From positions 62,001 through 126,000 of the forward strand of contig NZ_JAHCVJ010000002.1 in NCBI RefSeq assembly GCF_018476885.1: DNA of 64,000 nucleotides, in the 5' to 3' direction. The translations under genes were made by a program, and so were the position numbers. The notes under the pieces are model-generated. The model had not been told where the DNA came from, did no database searches, and saw only the letters and a list, made by a program, of their open reading frames with translations. Of this stretch, positions 20,864 to 29,260 are shown in pieces (within the stretch, counting starts at the first letter, position 1; each line of letters starts with the position of its first letter). The DNA comes from Geoanaerobacter pelophilus (lineage in GTDB: Bacteria > Desulfobacterota > Desulfuromonadia > Geobacterales > DSM-12255).

Positions 20864-22858
20864 TTATGCTGAAGGAATAAACTTTACCCATACCTTGTCT
20901 CTCGGCCCTATCCTTTGGCCAGGCAACGGATTCTGCTCCGCAGCCCTGCCGCTTCCGATAAGACGCACGTTCAGATTTCTCTTTTGCATGCTGCGCATGA
21001 CATCACGCATGCTTTTCCCGCGAAACTCCGGCATCAGCACTCCTTGCGCAGTCCCGGCAATCTCTCCTTCTTCGGCAGAATAGTCAGTATCAATAACAGC
21101 TGCAGGCACCGGCCCCTTTTTCGAAGCGATTCCCGGCTCCAAACCCTTTTGCTTTTTGATTCGGGCATCAGGTGCAACTTTGAGGTAACAGAGTGCCTGC
21201 TGCGCTATGGCTCCGAATGCCGGGGCAGCAACGACTCCTCCGTACGGGCTGGTTTTTGGCTCATCGATAATGACCAGTATGGTGAGCTTAGGGTTGTTTG
21301 ACGGCACAAATCCGACAAATGACGCCGTCCGCTTATCGATCGAATAACCTCTGGTTACCGGGTCTACCTTTTGGGCAGTACCGGTCTTTCCGGCAACGCG
21401 ATAACCGTCTACTGCCGCGTTGGTTCCGGTTCCGCCGTCACCGGTAACCCCTTCCATCATGGTCGTAACCGTTTTTGCCGTTGCCGGGGAGATTATGCGT
21501 GCCTTGGACTGGGGAGCAATCTGCTGCACGACATTGCCCTCGGCATCGGTAATTTTTTCAACCAGATATGGCTTCATCAGCACACCGCCATTGGCGACGG
21601 CGGAAACAGCTGACGCGATCTGCAATGCTGAAGCAGTAACACCCTGGCCAAAAGAGATGTTGGCGAGATCTACCGGAAACCACTGGCTGCGATTTCTAAG
21701 ATTGCCGCTGGTTTCTGCAGGGAGATCGATACCGCTTTTCTCTCCGAAACCAAATGATTTCAAATAGCGATACAGCCGTTCCGAGCCAAGCCTGGACCCG
21801 ATCTTGGCTGCACCGATATTGCTGGAGTACTTGAGGATATCTGCTACTGAAATTCTCGCGTATTTATGGGTATCATGAATGGTTTTGCCGCCTATTTCAA
21901 AAGACCCCATTTCGCAGTCAAATGTGTCACGGGCATTGACTATCCCTTCCTCGATTGCTGCGGCGAGCAGGAACACCTTGAATGTCGAGCCCGGCTCAAA
22001 GCTATCCGCAATGGCCCTGTTGCGCAGGTTCGCAAGGGGATATTTTTGATGCACGTTCGGATTGAACCCCGGATAGTTTGCCATAGCCAATATCCTTCCG
22101 GTTTGCGGTTCCATTACCAAGGCAGTGCCGGCTTTCGCGCCACTGTCGCTTACGGCCTTGGCCAGCTCTTTTTCAGCCATGTACTGGATATTCTTGTCCA
22201 GGGTAAGGGTTACGTTCTGCCCCTTGGACCCTCCCTGCACTACTGCTCCATCCAAAGCAACGTCCCTGCCAAGGGCATCGCGTTCCGTTATCATATAGCC
22301 GGTGCTTCCGAGGATCGTTGCGTTGTATTTCCGCTCAATCCCCTCCAGCCCTTCAGGGTCAAGCCCGGTAAAACCAATGACGCTTGCCGCCATCTCCAGG
22401 TTTGGATAAAACCTCTTACTTTCCTTGACAAAGCCGATCCCGTCAAGCTTGAGAGCCTTGACCTTAGCGACCACCTCGGGTGCGAGCTGTCGCTGAATCC
22501 AGACAAACCCCTTGCTCCCGGTCAACTTCTGTTGCAGCTGGTTCTGGGGCATACCGAGTATCGGTGCCAGTTTTACGGCGCTTTCTCGTGGGTCCTCGAT
22601 ATTCCTCGGCTCGGCAAAGCAAGACTCCATCTCGATGGATACCGCGAGTGACGCATTATTAGCATCGAAAATGGTCCCTCGTGCCGGGGTCAATTGCACT
22701 GTTTTCTGGTGTTGCCGCTCTGCCAGCTTTTCCAACTGATCCCGTTTGATGACTTGAAGATAAAAGGCCCTTGAAGACGTCACCAGAAAGAAAAAGGCAA
22801 AGAGGGCTCCTATAATCCGGATTCTTGCCCTAGCCCATTTCTCTTTTTTATCCCTCAC
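20864..22858 (-). CDS. ftsI: Septal transpeptidase (FtsI/PBP3 type) with C-terminal PASTA domain
   Basis: This class B penicillin-binding protein cross-links septal peptidoglycan. One membrane anchor lies at about 10-30, followed by a PBP dimerisation domain (about 50-215) and a transpeptidase domain with the three active-site motifs STFK near 291, SSN near 344 and KTGT near 490. A PASTA-like segment occupies about 605-660, after a low-complexity linker. PASTA modules bind muropeptides or aid localisation and are absent from E. coli FtsI. Its start overlaps the ftsL stop by four bases. Confidence 0.95.
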   Translation of the reverse strand: MRDKKEKWARARIRIIGALFAFFFLVTSSRAFYLQVIKRDQLEKLAERQHQKTVQLTPARGTIFDANNASLAVSIEMESCFAEPRNIEDPRESAVKLAPILGMPQNQLQQKLTGSKGFVWIQRQLAPEVVAKVKALKLDGIGFVKESKRFYPNLEMAASVIGFTGLDPEGLEGIERKYNATILGSTGYMITERDALGRDVALDGAVVQGGSKGQNVTLTLDKNIQYMAEKELAKAVSDSGAKAGTALVMEPQTGRILAMANYPGFNPNVHQKYPLANLRNRAIADSFEPGSTFKVFLLAAAIEEGIVNARDTFDCEMGSFEIGGKTIHDTHKYARISVADILKYSSNIGAAKIGSRLGSERLYRYLKSFGFGEKSGIDLPAETSGNLRNRSQWFPVDLANISFGQGVTASALQIASAVSAVANGGVLMKPYLVEKITDAEGNVVQQIAPQSKARIISPATAKTVTTMMEGVTGDGGTGTNAAVDGYRVAGKTGTAQKVDPVTRGYSIDKRTASFVGFVPSNNPKLTILVIIDEPKTSPYGGVVAAPAFGAIAQQALCYLKVAPDARIKKQKGLEPGIASKKGPVPAAVIDTDYSAEEGEIAGTAQGVLMPEFRGKSMRDVMRSMQKRNLNVRLIGSGRAAEQNPLPGQRIGPRDKVWVKFIPSA

Positions 22859-23193
22859 CGCACCTGCACCACCTGTTGATTTGTTGGCAACGACAGACCC
22901 AGCTCCTGGTGCGCAACCGCCTCAATCCTGGCAGGGGTCTTTAAGGAGGCGACTTCCAGCTTGAGCTTGCTCTGCTCCTGCTGCATCTCTTTGATCTGCT
23001 TTCTGCTCTCTCCCAGCTGGAGACTCAGGTCTACCACCTTAACCCGTGACCAAACATGGAATATCGACACCGTAGTAAGTATGGCCAGGATCACCAAAAG
23101 GGTCGGCAGATACTCCTCGCGCTTCCCTTCGAATACCGCTTCCAGCCGCCGTGGGGCTATTACCCTGCCGTATGCGGTTTTTGTGTTTGACAT
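22855..23193 (-). CDS. ftsL: Cell division protein FtsL
   Basis: This small bitopic protein has 112 residues, a basic N-terminal tail, one membrane segment at about 29-48 and a coiled coil (about 52-88, QLGESRKQIKEMQQEQ) with leucine-type heptads. Sequence identity in this family is very low. Position between rsmH and ftsI plus this topology support FtsL, the partner of FtsB and FtsQ. It is 18 bp downstream of rsmH. Confidence 0.88.
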   Translation of the reverse strand: MSNTKTAYGRVIAPRRLEAVFEGKREEYLPTLLVILAILTTVSIFHVWSRVKVVDLSLQLGESRKQIKEMQQEQSKLKLEVASLKTPARIEAVAHQELGLSLPTNQQVVQVR

Positions 23194-23211
23194 GTCAGTT
23201 CACCATTTCCT

Positions 23212-24147
23212 TCAGCATTTCTCTGCAACCCTGAGCTTGGCGCTGCGGGAACGCGGGTTTGCTGCGATCTCGTCCTTAGAAGCCAAAACAGGCCTGCTGG
23301 TCAAAACCTTCAGTACCGGTGTTCCGCCACAGGCGCAAACCGGGAGATCTTTCGGACAGCGGCAGCCAGTAGCCTTATCTCTAAAAAACTGCTTCACGAT
23401 CCTGTCCTCTAGGGAATGAAAGGAGATGACCGCGATCCTTCCACCGCTTTTGAGGAGCGGGACCGTATCCTGCAGACATCGTTGCAGGCTTCCCAACTCG
23501 TCATTGACGGCAATCCGAATAGCCTGGAATGTCCTCGTTGCCGGGTGAATTCGCTCCTCCCAAGCTTTTCGGGGGATTGCCCGGCTCACCAGTTCTGCCA
23601 ACTGTCCCGTTGTTTCAAGAGGAGATTCGAGTCGTGCGGCAATGATTCGCCGGGCAATCTGCCTTGCCCAGCGTTCCTCGCCGTAATCCCGGATAACCCT
23701 TGTCAGCTCATCTTCCGATGAGCTGTTTACCAACTCAGCGGCTGTCAACGATGCCGAGCGATCCATTCTCATGTCCAGCGCAGCGTCCTGCTGAAAACTG
23801 AACCCTCGCTCTGCGGTATCCAACTGATGCGATGACACGCCGAGATCAAGCAGCAGTCCGTCGATAGCCTCTATACCCAACTCGGTCATTACCGAAGCTA
23901 TGGCCGACACGTTGCGTCCGACAAAACTGGCCCTGTTTCCGTACGTTGCCAGGATCGACTTCGCAGCTGCCAGGGCCTCTTGATCCTGATCGAAACCGAT
24001 CAATCTGCCTGAAGGAGACGATAGTTCCAGTATCAACCTGGAATGGCCGCCGCCACCCAAAGTGCCGTCTACATAAATGCCGCCAGGTCGAGGAGCCAGA
24101 AACCTGGTCACCTCTTCCGGCATTACCGATACATGCCGGAATGCCAC
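23212..24147 (-). CDS. rsmH: 16S rRNA (cytosine-1402-N4)-methyltransferase
   Basis: RsmH (formerly MraW) methylates C1402 in the ribosomal decoding centre. The 311-residue product has the SAM-binding motif [11 protein letters not shown] near 30-40, [12 protein letters not shown] near 100 and the C-terminal [16 protein letters not shown]. It starts with GTG at 24147, three bases past the mraZ stop, as is usual for the dcw cluster. Confidence 0.97.
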   Translation of the reverse strand: MAFRHVSVMPEEVTRFLAPRPGGIYVDGTLGGGGHSRLILELSSPSGRLIGFDQDQEALAAAKSILATYGNRASFVGRNVSAIASVMTELGIEAIDGLLLDLGVSSHQLDTAERGFSFQQDAALDMRMDRSASLTAAELVNSSSEDELTRVIRDYGEERWARQIARRIIAARLESPLETTGQLAELVSRAIPRKAWEERIHPATRTFQAIRIAVNDELGSLQRCLQDTVPLLKSGGRIAVISFHSLEDRIVKQFFRDKATGCRCPKDLPVCACGGTPVLKVLTSRPVLASKDEIAANPRSRSAKLRVAEKC

Positions 24148-24150
24148 CGG

Positions 24151-24630
24151 CTATATCCCCAGCGAGGCAAGCTCTTCAGAGTCAAGAGGCAGTGCTTTTT
24201 CATCCTGCTCGCTGACCCTGAGATAGGTATCCCTGCTCCAGATGTCAAAACGATTGCCCATACCGACAAAAATTATGTCTCGATCAAGAGCTGCATGCTC
24301 ACGCAAGGCCGTTGGAACGAGCACCCGTCCCAGCTTATCCGTGGTATACTCATCGGCAGCGCCCAGATACCGGCGCTTGATGCTGTTCAATTGAGCCAGT
24401 GGAAACCCGCCTTCATTGGCGTTGATTTTTCTTTCTATTTCACGCCACTCGGAAATAGGGTAGACGGAAAGCCCTCGACCGAGTTCACCACCAAAATCCA
24501 CCGGGGTAGCCTTGGTGATAACGAATCGCTCGTCACCATAAGTGGCAACAAGTATCTCCCGGAACTTTGCCGGTATACTTGTCCGCCCCTTAGGATCTAT
24601 TGTACTTGGCCATTCGCGGGCAAAAGACAT
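24151..24630 (-). CDS. mraZ: Transcriptional regulator MraZ
   Basis: MraZ is the first gene of the dcw cluster. It encodes a ring-forming DNA-binding protein with two AbrB/SpoVT-type half domains (about 1-55 and 80-130) that autoregulates the operon. The ATG at 24630 has GGGAAGG upstream and gives 159 residues starting [10 protein letters not shown] farther upstream in-frame start at 24663 would place coding sequence over the operator repeats and is rejected. The C-terminal extension after about 140 is acidic and variable. Confidence 0.96.
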   Translation of the reverse strand: MSFAREWPSTIDPKGRTSIPAKFREILVATYGDERFVITKATPVDFGGELGRGLSVYPISEWREIERKINANEGGFPLAQLNSIKRRYLGAADEYTTDKLGRVLVPTALREHAALDRDIIFVGMGNRFDIWSRDTYLRVSEQDEKALPLDSEELASLGI

Positions 24631-24638
24631 ATAACCTT

Positions 24639-24673
24639 CCCAACCATTGCCACCATTTTCCACAAATTACCAC
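24639..24673 (-). promoter_or_regulatory. MraZ operator: four GTGG-type repeats at 10-bp spacing
   Basis: Reading the minus strand, GTGGT, GTGGA, GTGGC and TTGGG occur with exactly five bases between successive boxes. MraZ is known to bind GTGGG-like boxes with 5-bp spacers in the mraZ leader. The boxes lie just downstream of the predicted transcription start, so binding would block initiation or clearance. The last box (TTGGG) overlaps the mraZ ribosome binding site. Confidence 0.85.
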
Positions 24674-24684
24674 TCAGTGGAAAA

Positions 24685-24713
24685 ACTATACAAGCCGACC
24701 CCGGGGTTGTCAA
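24685..24713 (-). promoter_or_regulatory. Sigma70 promoter of the dcw cluster
   Basis: On the minus strand TTGACA (24713-24708) and TATAGT (24690-24685) are separated by exactly 17 bp, a near-consensus promoter. Transcription would begin near 24678 and run through mraZ to ftsZ. About 155 bp of apparently empty sequence separates it from the next gene upstream. Confidence 0.85.
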
Positions 24714-24868
24714 GGCAAAATCATTTGCGCCATACATGTTTTTTCTATTTACAAATCAGGATGTTAGACAAGACTTACATGAGACTCGCGGGAGTAACGG
24801 CGTGGGAGAGATAAAAAGTTTCCAAATGGCCAGAAATTGGCTGAAAACAAGAGGGATTAGCGGTCCAC

Positions 24869-25231
24869 TCACCCCTTTTTTTTGTGTTCGGCAAGAAAAA
24901 CAACCTTGGGGGAAGAGGCTGGCTTAGCAGATGGCCCTTCAGGGGCAACGGCTTTCGGCGATTCGGCTGAGGGATTGCTTTGCGGGCGATTGCGCAGCGG
25001 TGGCGCTACGACCTTTTCAAGCATCATGGGCGTGCCGCCCATGGTAAACGGTGCGCCATCGATCTGGGAATCGTCCAGTATCCAGGTGTAAACCTGCAAA
25101 GGAGAAGTAAGCACCAGCAATGACACCTGCCACCACCCAGGTTTGACATCAGGCGATATATCCTCGATCCGGGCAAAGAATCCCGGACGATTATCAACAT
25201 GCACCAGAACGAGATCGTTAATCGTTGCCAT
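24869..25231 (-). CDS. Uncharacterised 120-residue protein with Pro/Ala-rich tail
   Basis: I do not recognise a named family. The start MATINDLVLVHVDNRP at 25231 overlaps the 3' end of the Cys-cluster gene by 14 bases, suggesting coupling. The first 80 residues look like a compact beta-rich domain (FFARIEDISPDVKPGWWQVSL), and the last 40 are Pro/Ala/Ser/Lys rich with a basic end (EHKKKG). There is no signal peptide or membrane segment. Upstream in-frame starts would lie inside the neighbouring gene and were not chosen. Confidence 0.65.
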   Translation of the reverse strand: MATINDLVLVHVDNRPGFFARIEDISPDVKPGWWQVSLLVLTSPLQVYTWILDDSQIDGAPFTMGGTPMMLEKVVAPPLRNRPQSNPSAESPKAVAPEGPSAKPASSPKVVFLAEHKKKG

Positions 25232-25772
25232 GCTCACTCCAGAGAATGCCAATTGAGCGCCCTTCAGCAAAGCGCCTGCTGTTGTTGAGGATACCGTAAA
25301 CAAAACGGTTTGCAAAGAGTTGTTCAAGCCTCTGATAGAGTACGAACAGGTCTGCAGAGAGTGCGGCAAACCTGGCGCGCGCATTCGAGTCCATTCCCGC
25401 ATCGACCCGATCGCACACGAAAGTGACACAGTTGTATGGCCTGTAGTGCGGTGCCATCATGCAACCGCTGTCCCCGAGAAAAGGGCAGGCACCATTGTCA
25501 AATCGTGGGGAAAAGAGCTCATGGCCAGTAACCAGATACCCAAGCAAGTCAACCACGGTAAAGTGGTAGCATCCGGACCGGCAACACTCGCCTTGACACA
25601 AACGGCAGATTTCGACGCCATTCAAGCCATCGAAAATGGCATCGACTTCTCTCTTCACCACCAAGATCTCTCTAACGATTCCAGCAACCTGTGTCGATAA
25701 ATGACCGGGCAGTTCCTTGAATTCCCTGGTGGCAACAGCTATGGCGGTGGACCAGGCATCTGAATGCGACAC
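25218..25772 (-). CDS. YkgJ-type cysteine cluster protein
   Basis: The 184-residue protein contains CRLCQGECCRSGC near 57-69 and a second group GACPFLGDSGCMMAPHYRPYNC near 95-117 (quoted here only as a location with C97, C105 and C116 as approximate positions). This spacing resembles the CxxCxxCC proteins (YkgJ family, PF03692), thought to bind zinc or an Fe-S cluster. The function is unknown. Helical stretches flank the cluster. It overlaps the start of the following small gene and lies about 60 bp downstream of the RNase P RNA gene. Confidence 0.75.
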   Translation of the reverse strand: MSHSDAWSTAIAVATREFKELPGHLSTQVAGIVREILVVKREVDAIFDGLNGVEICRLCQGECCRSGCYHFTVVDLLGYLVTGHELFSPRFDNGACPFLGDSGCMMAPHYRPYNCVTFVCDRVDAGMDSNARARFAALSADLFVLYQRLEQLFANRFVYGILNNSRRFAEGRSIGILWSEHGND

Positions 25773-25834
25773 AAGCTACCTCAAGCAAAACCGGTCGGCC
25801 ACCCTGTTAAGGCACCGACCGGGAAGAAAATTTT

Positions 25835-26215
25835 GGCCGAAGCAGACCGTAAGCCGGGTTCTGTTCCGCCTCATGGTTACCCACGAAGCAACGATGATCA
25901 TTCATCTAGGACCGCCGTTACCGACGGCCTCCAGCAGCCAACCCGGAAGCACGGGCGGGCCGCCCTTAACGCTCCCCTATTTGGCCTTGCTCCTGGTGGG
26001 GTTTACCTGGCATCCACCGTCACCGGCAGACCCGGTGAGCTCTTACCTCACCCTTTCACCCTTACCTGCCTTTGCCGAGGCTTCGGCAGGCGGACTTCTC
26101 TCTGTGGCACTTTCCCTGGGGTCACCCCCGCTGGACGTTATCCAGCACCACGCCCTATGGAGCCCGGACTTTCCTCCCCCTCTAAGAGGCGGCGATCATC
26201 TGTTCTGCTTCGACC
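25835..26215 (-). ncRNA. rnpB: RNase P RNA (class A)
   Basis: On the minus strand the universally conserved GAGGAAAGTCCGGGCTCC segment appears near the 5' side, followed by a P-helix-rich core and a 3' end containing GAACCCGGCTTACGGTC. The 5' segment GGTCGAAGCAGA pairs with the 3' segment TCTGCTTCGGCC to form helix P1, which sets both ends and a length near 381 nt. The RNA is the catalytic subunit that matures tRNA 5' ends. Open frames seen across this stretch are not genes. Confidence 0.96.
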
Positions 26216-26265
26216 AAAGCTGACAGCCACAGCAAAAAATCAGCTGCGGCCTGACACTAGAGCCG

Positions 26266-27000
26266 TTACCCCTGCTGCGGCTGACGATATACCACCATTC
26301 TCTGGCAGTGCGGACAGGTAATCAGCTCATCGCCGCGAAAAAGGGTATTGTAAAGTTGAGGCGGAAGGTTGATGTTACACCCCAGACAACTGCCGTCGCG
26401 AGCCTCAACCACTGCCAACCCTCTGCGCATCTTGCGCAGCTGGGCATAGCGCTTAACTACTGCCGGAGGCAGAGTCTTCATTTTCTCGTCTCGTGAGGTC
26501 TGATCTACGGTAATATCGCGTTCAAGGGCATCAACCTTAACTTGAACTTCTGCTTTTTGTGCCGCGATATTCCCTTCAAGAGCGTCAAGATTGCTTTTAC
26601 GCTCGGCAATCTCCCCCTTCAGCTCATCTGCCAGAGAGATCTTCTGCAGCAACTGCTCCTCAAGCTCAGTCTTCATCTTGCGAGCGGCAGTAATCTCTTT
26701 TGAAACAGCAAGATACTCTTTTTGGGTCTTGATCTCCTTGAGGCGGGCTTCAGAACGAGCGATATTTTCCGCCTCCGTCGCCAATGTCACCTCCAACCCT
26801 TCCTTTTCGGCATCCAAGGAGGCACAACTCTCCTCTCTGGCAAGCAATTCCTGGCGAGCCTCGGCCACCTTCTGATCAAGGGTGTCAATTTCTGCCAACA
26901 AAGAATTCCTGACTCCCTCGATCCCATCAAGCTTGAGATCAATCTCTTGTAGCTCGTAAAGCGTCTCCAAATTTTTCTTCACCGCCTGCACCCCTTTCAA
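26266..27000 (-). CDS. Coiled-coil protein with C4 zinc ribbon (PF02591 type)
   Basis: The 244-residue protein is a long antiparallel-type coiled coil over about residues 8-180, followed by a zinc ribbon with CLGC near 203 and CPHC near 228. This matches the widespread zf-RING_7/C4 zinc ribbon family found near nif3 and rnpB in related genomes. The biochemical role is poorly defined. It lies 33 bp downstream of the Nif3-like gene, suggesting one transcript that continues into the rnpB region. Confidence 0.85.
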   Translation of the reverse strand: MKGVQAVKKNLETLYELQEIDLKLDGIEGVRNSLLAEIDTLDQKVAEARQELLAREESCASLDAEKEGLEVTLATEAENIARSEARLKEIKTQKEYLAVSKEITAARKMKTELEEQLLQKISLADELKGEIAERKSNLDALEGNIAAQKAEVQVKVDALERDITVDQTSRDEKMKTLPPAVVKRYAQLRKMRRGLAVVEARDGSCLGCNINLPPQLYNTLFRGDELITCPHCQRMVVYRQPQQG

Positions 27001-27033
27001 CCTACTTGGAATATGGCAACCGCAAAACCGGAA

Positions 27034-28152
27034 TTAAACGTACGAAAACGGCTCTTTTTCACCATTATATGTTACAAGTTCAGCCTTAAAACCGAGAATA
27101 GAGAGTTCCTGCCCCAAACGCTCTGCCAGACCTGATACCATTATCCGCTCAGTGGCAAAATGACCGGCATCGACAAGGGCGATACCATGCGCCTCAGCAT
27201 CACGGGCCTCATGATATTTCACATCACCGGTGACAAGGACATCTGCGCCCTTAAACCGGGCAGCATTCAGCAGGGACACCCCGCTCCCCCCGCAAATTGC
27301 CACTCGCTTGATTTTTCGTTTTCCATCACCGACAAAACGCAGCGCAGGGGTCTCCAGGCGCTCTTTTACCTGCTGGGCGAAGTCATAAAGGGCTACCTGC
27401 TCCGGCAATTCACCGATACGCCCCAGCCCGAAGCTTTTACCGCAATTACTCAGTTTAAAAAGATCAAAAGCTGGCTCCTCGTAGGGATGAACCCGCTTCA
27501 AGGCGCTTACTGCGGCATTAACCTGATCGCTCCGGAGCATCAGTTCAATCCGCGACTCCTCAACCGAAGCAAGCTCACCCTCTTTGCCAAGGAACGGTCT
27601 GGCCCCGGCAAGAGGCCTGAAGGTACCGGTTCCCGCGATGCGAAAAGTGCAATCCGAATAGTTGCCAAGCTGTTCACTGAAAGGGGAAAGAACCTGCAGA
27701 ACACGATCTTCATGCCCCACTGGCACAAAAACCCCTAACTTGACAAGCTCATCCCTGGCGGTTACCTGGAGCGGAACGGTTTGTTCAAGCCCGAGCCGCT
27801 CTGCCAGAAGGTCATTAACCCCTCCCGTGGCAATATCATAATTGGTGTGTAAGGCGACGATCGCGAGCCCGCCCTCAATTGCCCGGAAGACGATAGCGCC
27901 ATCGGCATCCTCACGGCTTACCCGCTTCAGCGGTTTAAACAGTAGCGGGTGGTGCGTGAGCAGCAACGTGCAGTTATGGGCAATTGCCGCTTCCACAGAG
28001 CCCTCGCTGGCATCGAGAGCGATCATGATGCGCTCTACTGGCGCAGCATTGTTGCCGACCTGCAGACCAGGGTTGTCCCACCCTTCCGCAAAACGCAACG
28101 GCGCTATTTTATTAATAATTCCAACAACATCAGAGACGCGCGGCGTATTCAT
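27034..28152 (-). CDS. Nif3-like dinuclear metal centre protein
   Basis: The 372-residue protein has the Nif3 metal-binding motif LLTHHPLLFKP near 58-68 and the C-terminal metal ligand region VDAGHFATE near 333. A central inserted domain (about 130-235) of the PII/CutA-like type, as in YqfO homologues, accounts for the greater length. Family members form hexameric toroids. Their substrate is not settled, with GTP cyclohydrolase-like activity proposed for some. ATG at 28152 is the natural start. Confidence 0.9.
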   Translation of the reverse strand: MNTPRVSDVVGIINKIAPLRFAEGWDNPGLQVGNNAAPVERIMIALDASEGSVEAAIAHNCTLLLTHHPLLFKPLKRVSREDADGAIVFRAIEGGLAIVALHTNYDIATGGVNDLLAERLGLEQTVPLQVTARDELVKLGVFVPVGHEDRVLQVLSPFSEQLGNYSDCTFRIAGTGTFRPLAGARPFLGKEGELASVEESRIELMLRSDQVNAAVSALKRVHPYEEPAFDLFKLSNCGKSFGLGRIGELPEQVALYDFAQQVKERLETPALRFVGDGKRKIKRVAICGGSGVSLLNAARFKGADVLVTGDVKYHEARDAEAHGIALVDAGHFATERIMVSGLAERLGQELSILGFKAELVTYNGEKEPFSYV

Positions 28153-28165
28153 GGCCTCACAAAGA

Positions 28166-28199
28166 AAAAGAGTGCAACCGGAAGGTGTGCACTCTTTTC
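28166..28199 (-). terminator. Rho-independent terminator downstream of the CAU tRNA
   Basis: On the minus strand AAAAGAGTGCA pairs with TGCACTCTTTT around a 10-nt loop, followed by a T-rich run. It lies about 75 bp after the tRNA and just before the nif3-like gene, so it would end the tRNA transcript. Confidence 0.7.
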
Positions 28200-28274
28200 A
28201 TTCCCTGGCTCGCAGGCATTTTGACAACTCTTGCGCTTTATGGGCTTCCCCTCTGCTTTCCGAGAGTTAATGAA

Positions 28275-28350
28275 TGGTGGGCCCACCAGGATTCGAACCT
28301 GGGACCGACCGGTTATGAGCCGGTAGCTCTACCAACTGAGCTATAGGCCC
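28275..28350 (-). tRNA. tRNA with CAU anticodon (elongator Met likely)
   Basis: The 76-nt gene folds into a full cloverleaf. The acceptor stem is GGGCCTA/TGGGCCC with a G-U pair, the D arm starts TAGCTCAGTTGG, the anticodon loop is CTCATAA on an ACCGG/CCGGT stem, and the T arm is CCAGG-TTCGAAT-CCTGG. CCA is encoded. The regular 1:72 G-C pair excludes initiator tRNA. Elongator tRNA-Met is the likeliest identity. A tRNA-Ile2 whose C34 is modified to lysidine cannot be excluded by sequence inspection alone. Confidence 0.95.
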
Positions 28351-28422
28351 GCAAAGCGAAAGTGTATATTAGGCGACAGCTAAGGCAGTGTCAAGCACTT
28401 TTCAATCTTTTTCTTGCAGTTT

Positions 28423-29250
28423 TCAAGATGTTGCGATGGCGGAGTCTATCAATTTCAAGGCGGCAAGCGCCCCGAACGGAATCGAAAGATGGGGTTTCTC
28501 AATCTGTGCCTCACGGGGATTGATCCTGATGACGGTTGCTCCGCAGTACCGCCCCAATCGTTCACTTGTCGCACGAATTGTCGGGATTGCCGTCCCAGCA
28601 CCCAGTTCAATGACAACCATCGGTGCCGCACGATGATCAATGACAAATTCGTCAAAGCAGCGCTCTTGACTCCTGGTTCTCGCAGAAAGCCAGGAAAAAT
28701 CGCCGAACATAAGAATATTTGGCCGAGCGACGCCTTGGCAATTAAGGCATTTCGGAATATTGAGCGCCCGCATGGTTGCTGAATCGACTTTTATCGACTC
28801 CCGGTTGTCCCAGATAGCCTCAGAACAAGGTTCAAGGCACTGTAGATGATGTATTGAGCCATGAACTTCCAGAATTGAGGCATCAGCAAACCCTGCTTTT
28901 TGAAACTGACCATCCACGTTGGAAGTAACGATAAACGATGCCATGGCAAACCGCTCAATCCAACCCTGGAGAATGGCAAAGCCGTCATGGGGAATCGTAT
29001 CGCGGTAGAGGTTGGTCCGGTGGCCATAAAACCCCCAGCCAAAGGCAGGGTCCCGCTGAAAATGTTCCGGATTTGCGGCATCAACAAAGCTGAGACCCAA
29101 GCGCTCATACATCGGGTAGGCGTTCCAGAAACCGCGATCACCGCGAAAATCAGGAAGACCGGAGTCAACGCCCATTCCCGCGCCGGCGGTAATTACCAGA
29201 GACTGCGCACCCTGCAGCGCTTTTGCAGCAAGTCGTATCACCTCGTCCAT
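28423..29250 (-). CDS. Divergent Sir2-family (sirtuin-like) protein
   Basis: The 275-residue product has a Sir2 NAD-binding segment GAGMGVDSGLPDFRG, the catalytic-histidine-like EVHGSIHHLQC and a Cys4 zinc-like set (C-x3-C and CLNC). The usual TQNID is changed to TSNVDGQF, and GAG-x-S to GAGMGVD, so it is divergent and its NAD-dependent deacylase activity is uncertain. I chose the ATG at 29250, with AGGAGA upstream, over a farther in-frame start. It is 10 bp downstream of the ybaK-type gene. Confidence 0.85.
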   Translation of the reverse strand: MDEVIRLAAKALQGAQSLVITAGAGMGVDSGLPDFRGDRGFWNAYPMYERLGLSFVDAANPEHFQRDPAFGWGFYGHRTNLYRDTIPHDGFAILQGWIERFAMASFIVTSNVDGQFQKAGFADASILEVHGSIHHLQCLEPCSEAIWDNRESIKVDSATMRALNIPKCLNCQGVARPNILMFGDFSWLSARTRSQERCFDEFVIDHRAAPMVVIELGAGTAIPTIRATSERLGRYCGATVIRINPREAQIEKPHLSIPFGALAALKLIDSAIATS

Positions 29251-29260
29251 GCACTCTCCT

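Noticed and set aside
24631-24663. N-terminal extension of MraZ by 11 residues
   Set aside because: It would translate through the MraZ operator boxes and the ribosome binding site; the ATG at 24630 fits the family start.
25717-26321. Rightward open frames of 168 and 185 codons
   Set aside because: They lie across the RNase P RNA gene, whose conserved core and P1 pairing are clear, and their products show no family likeness.
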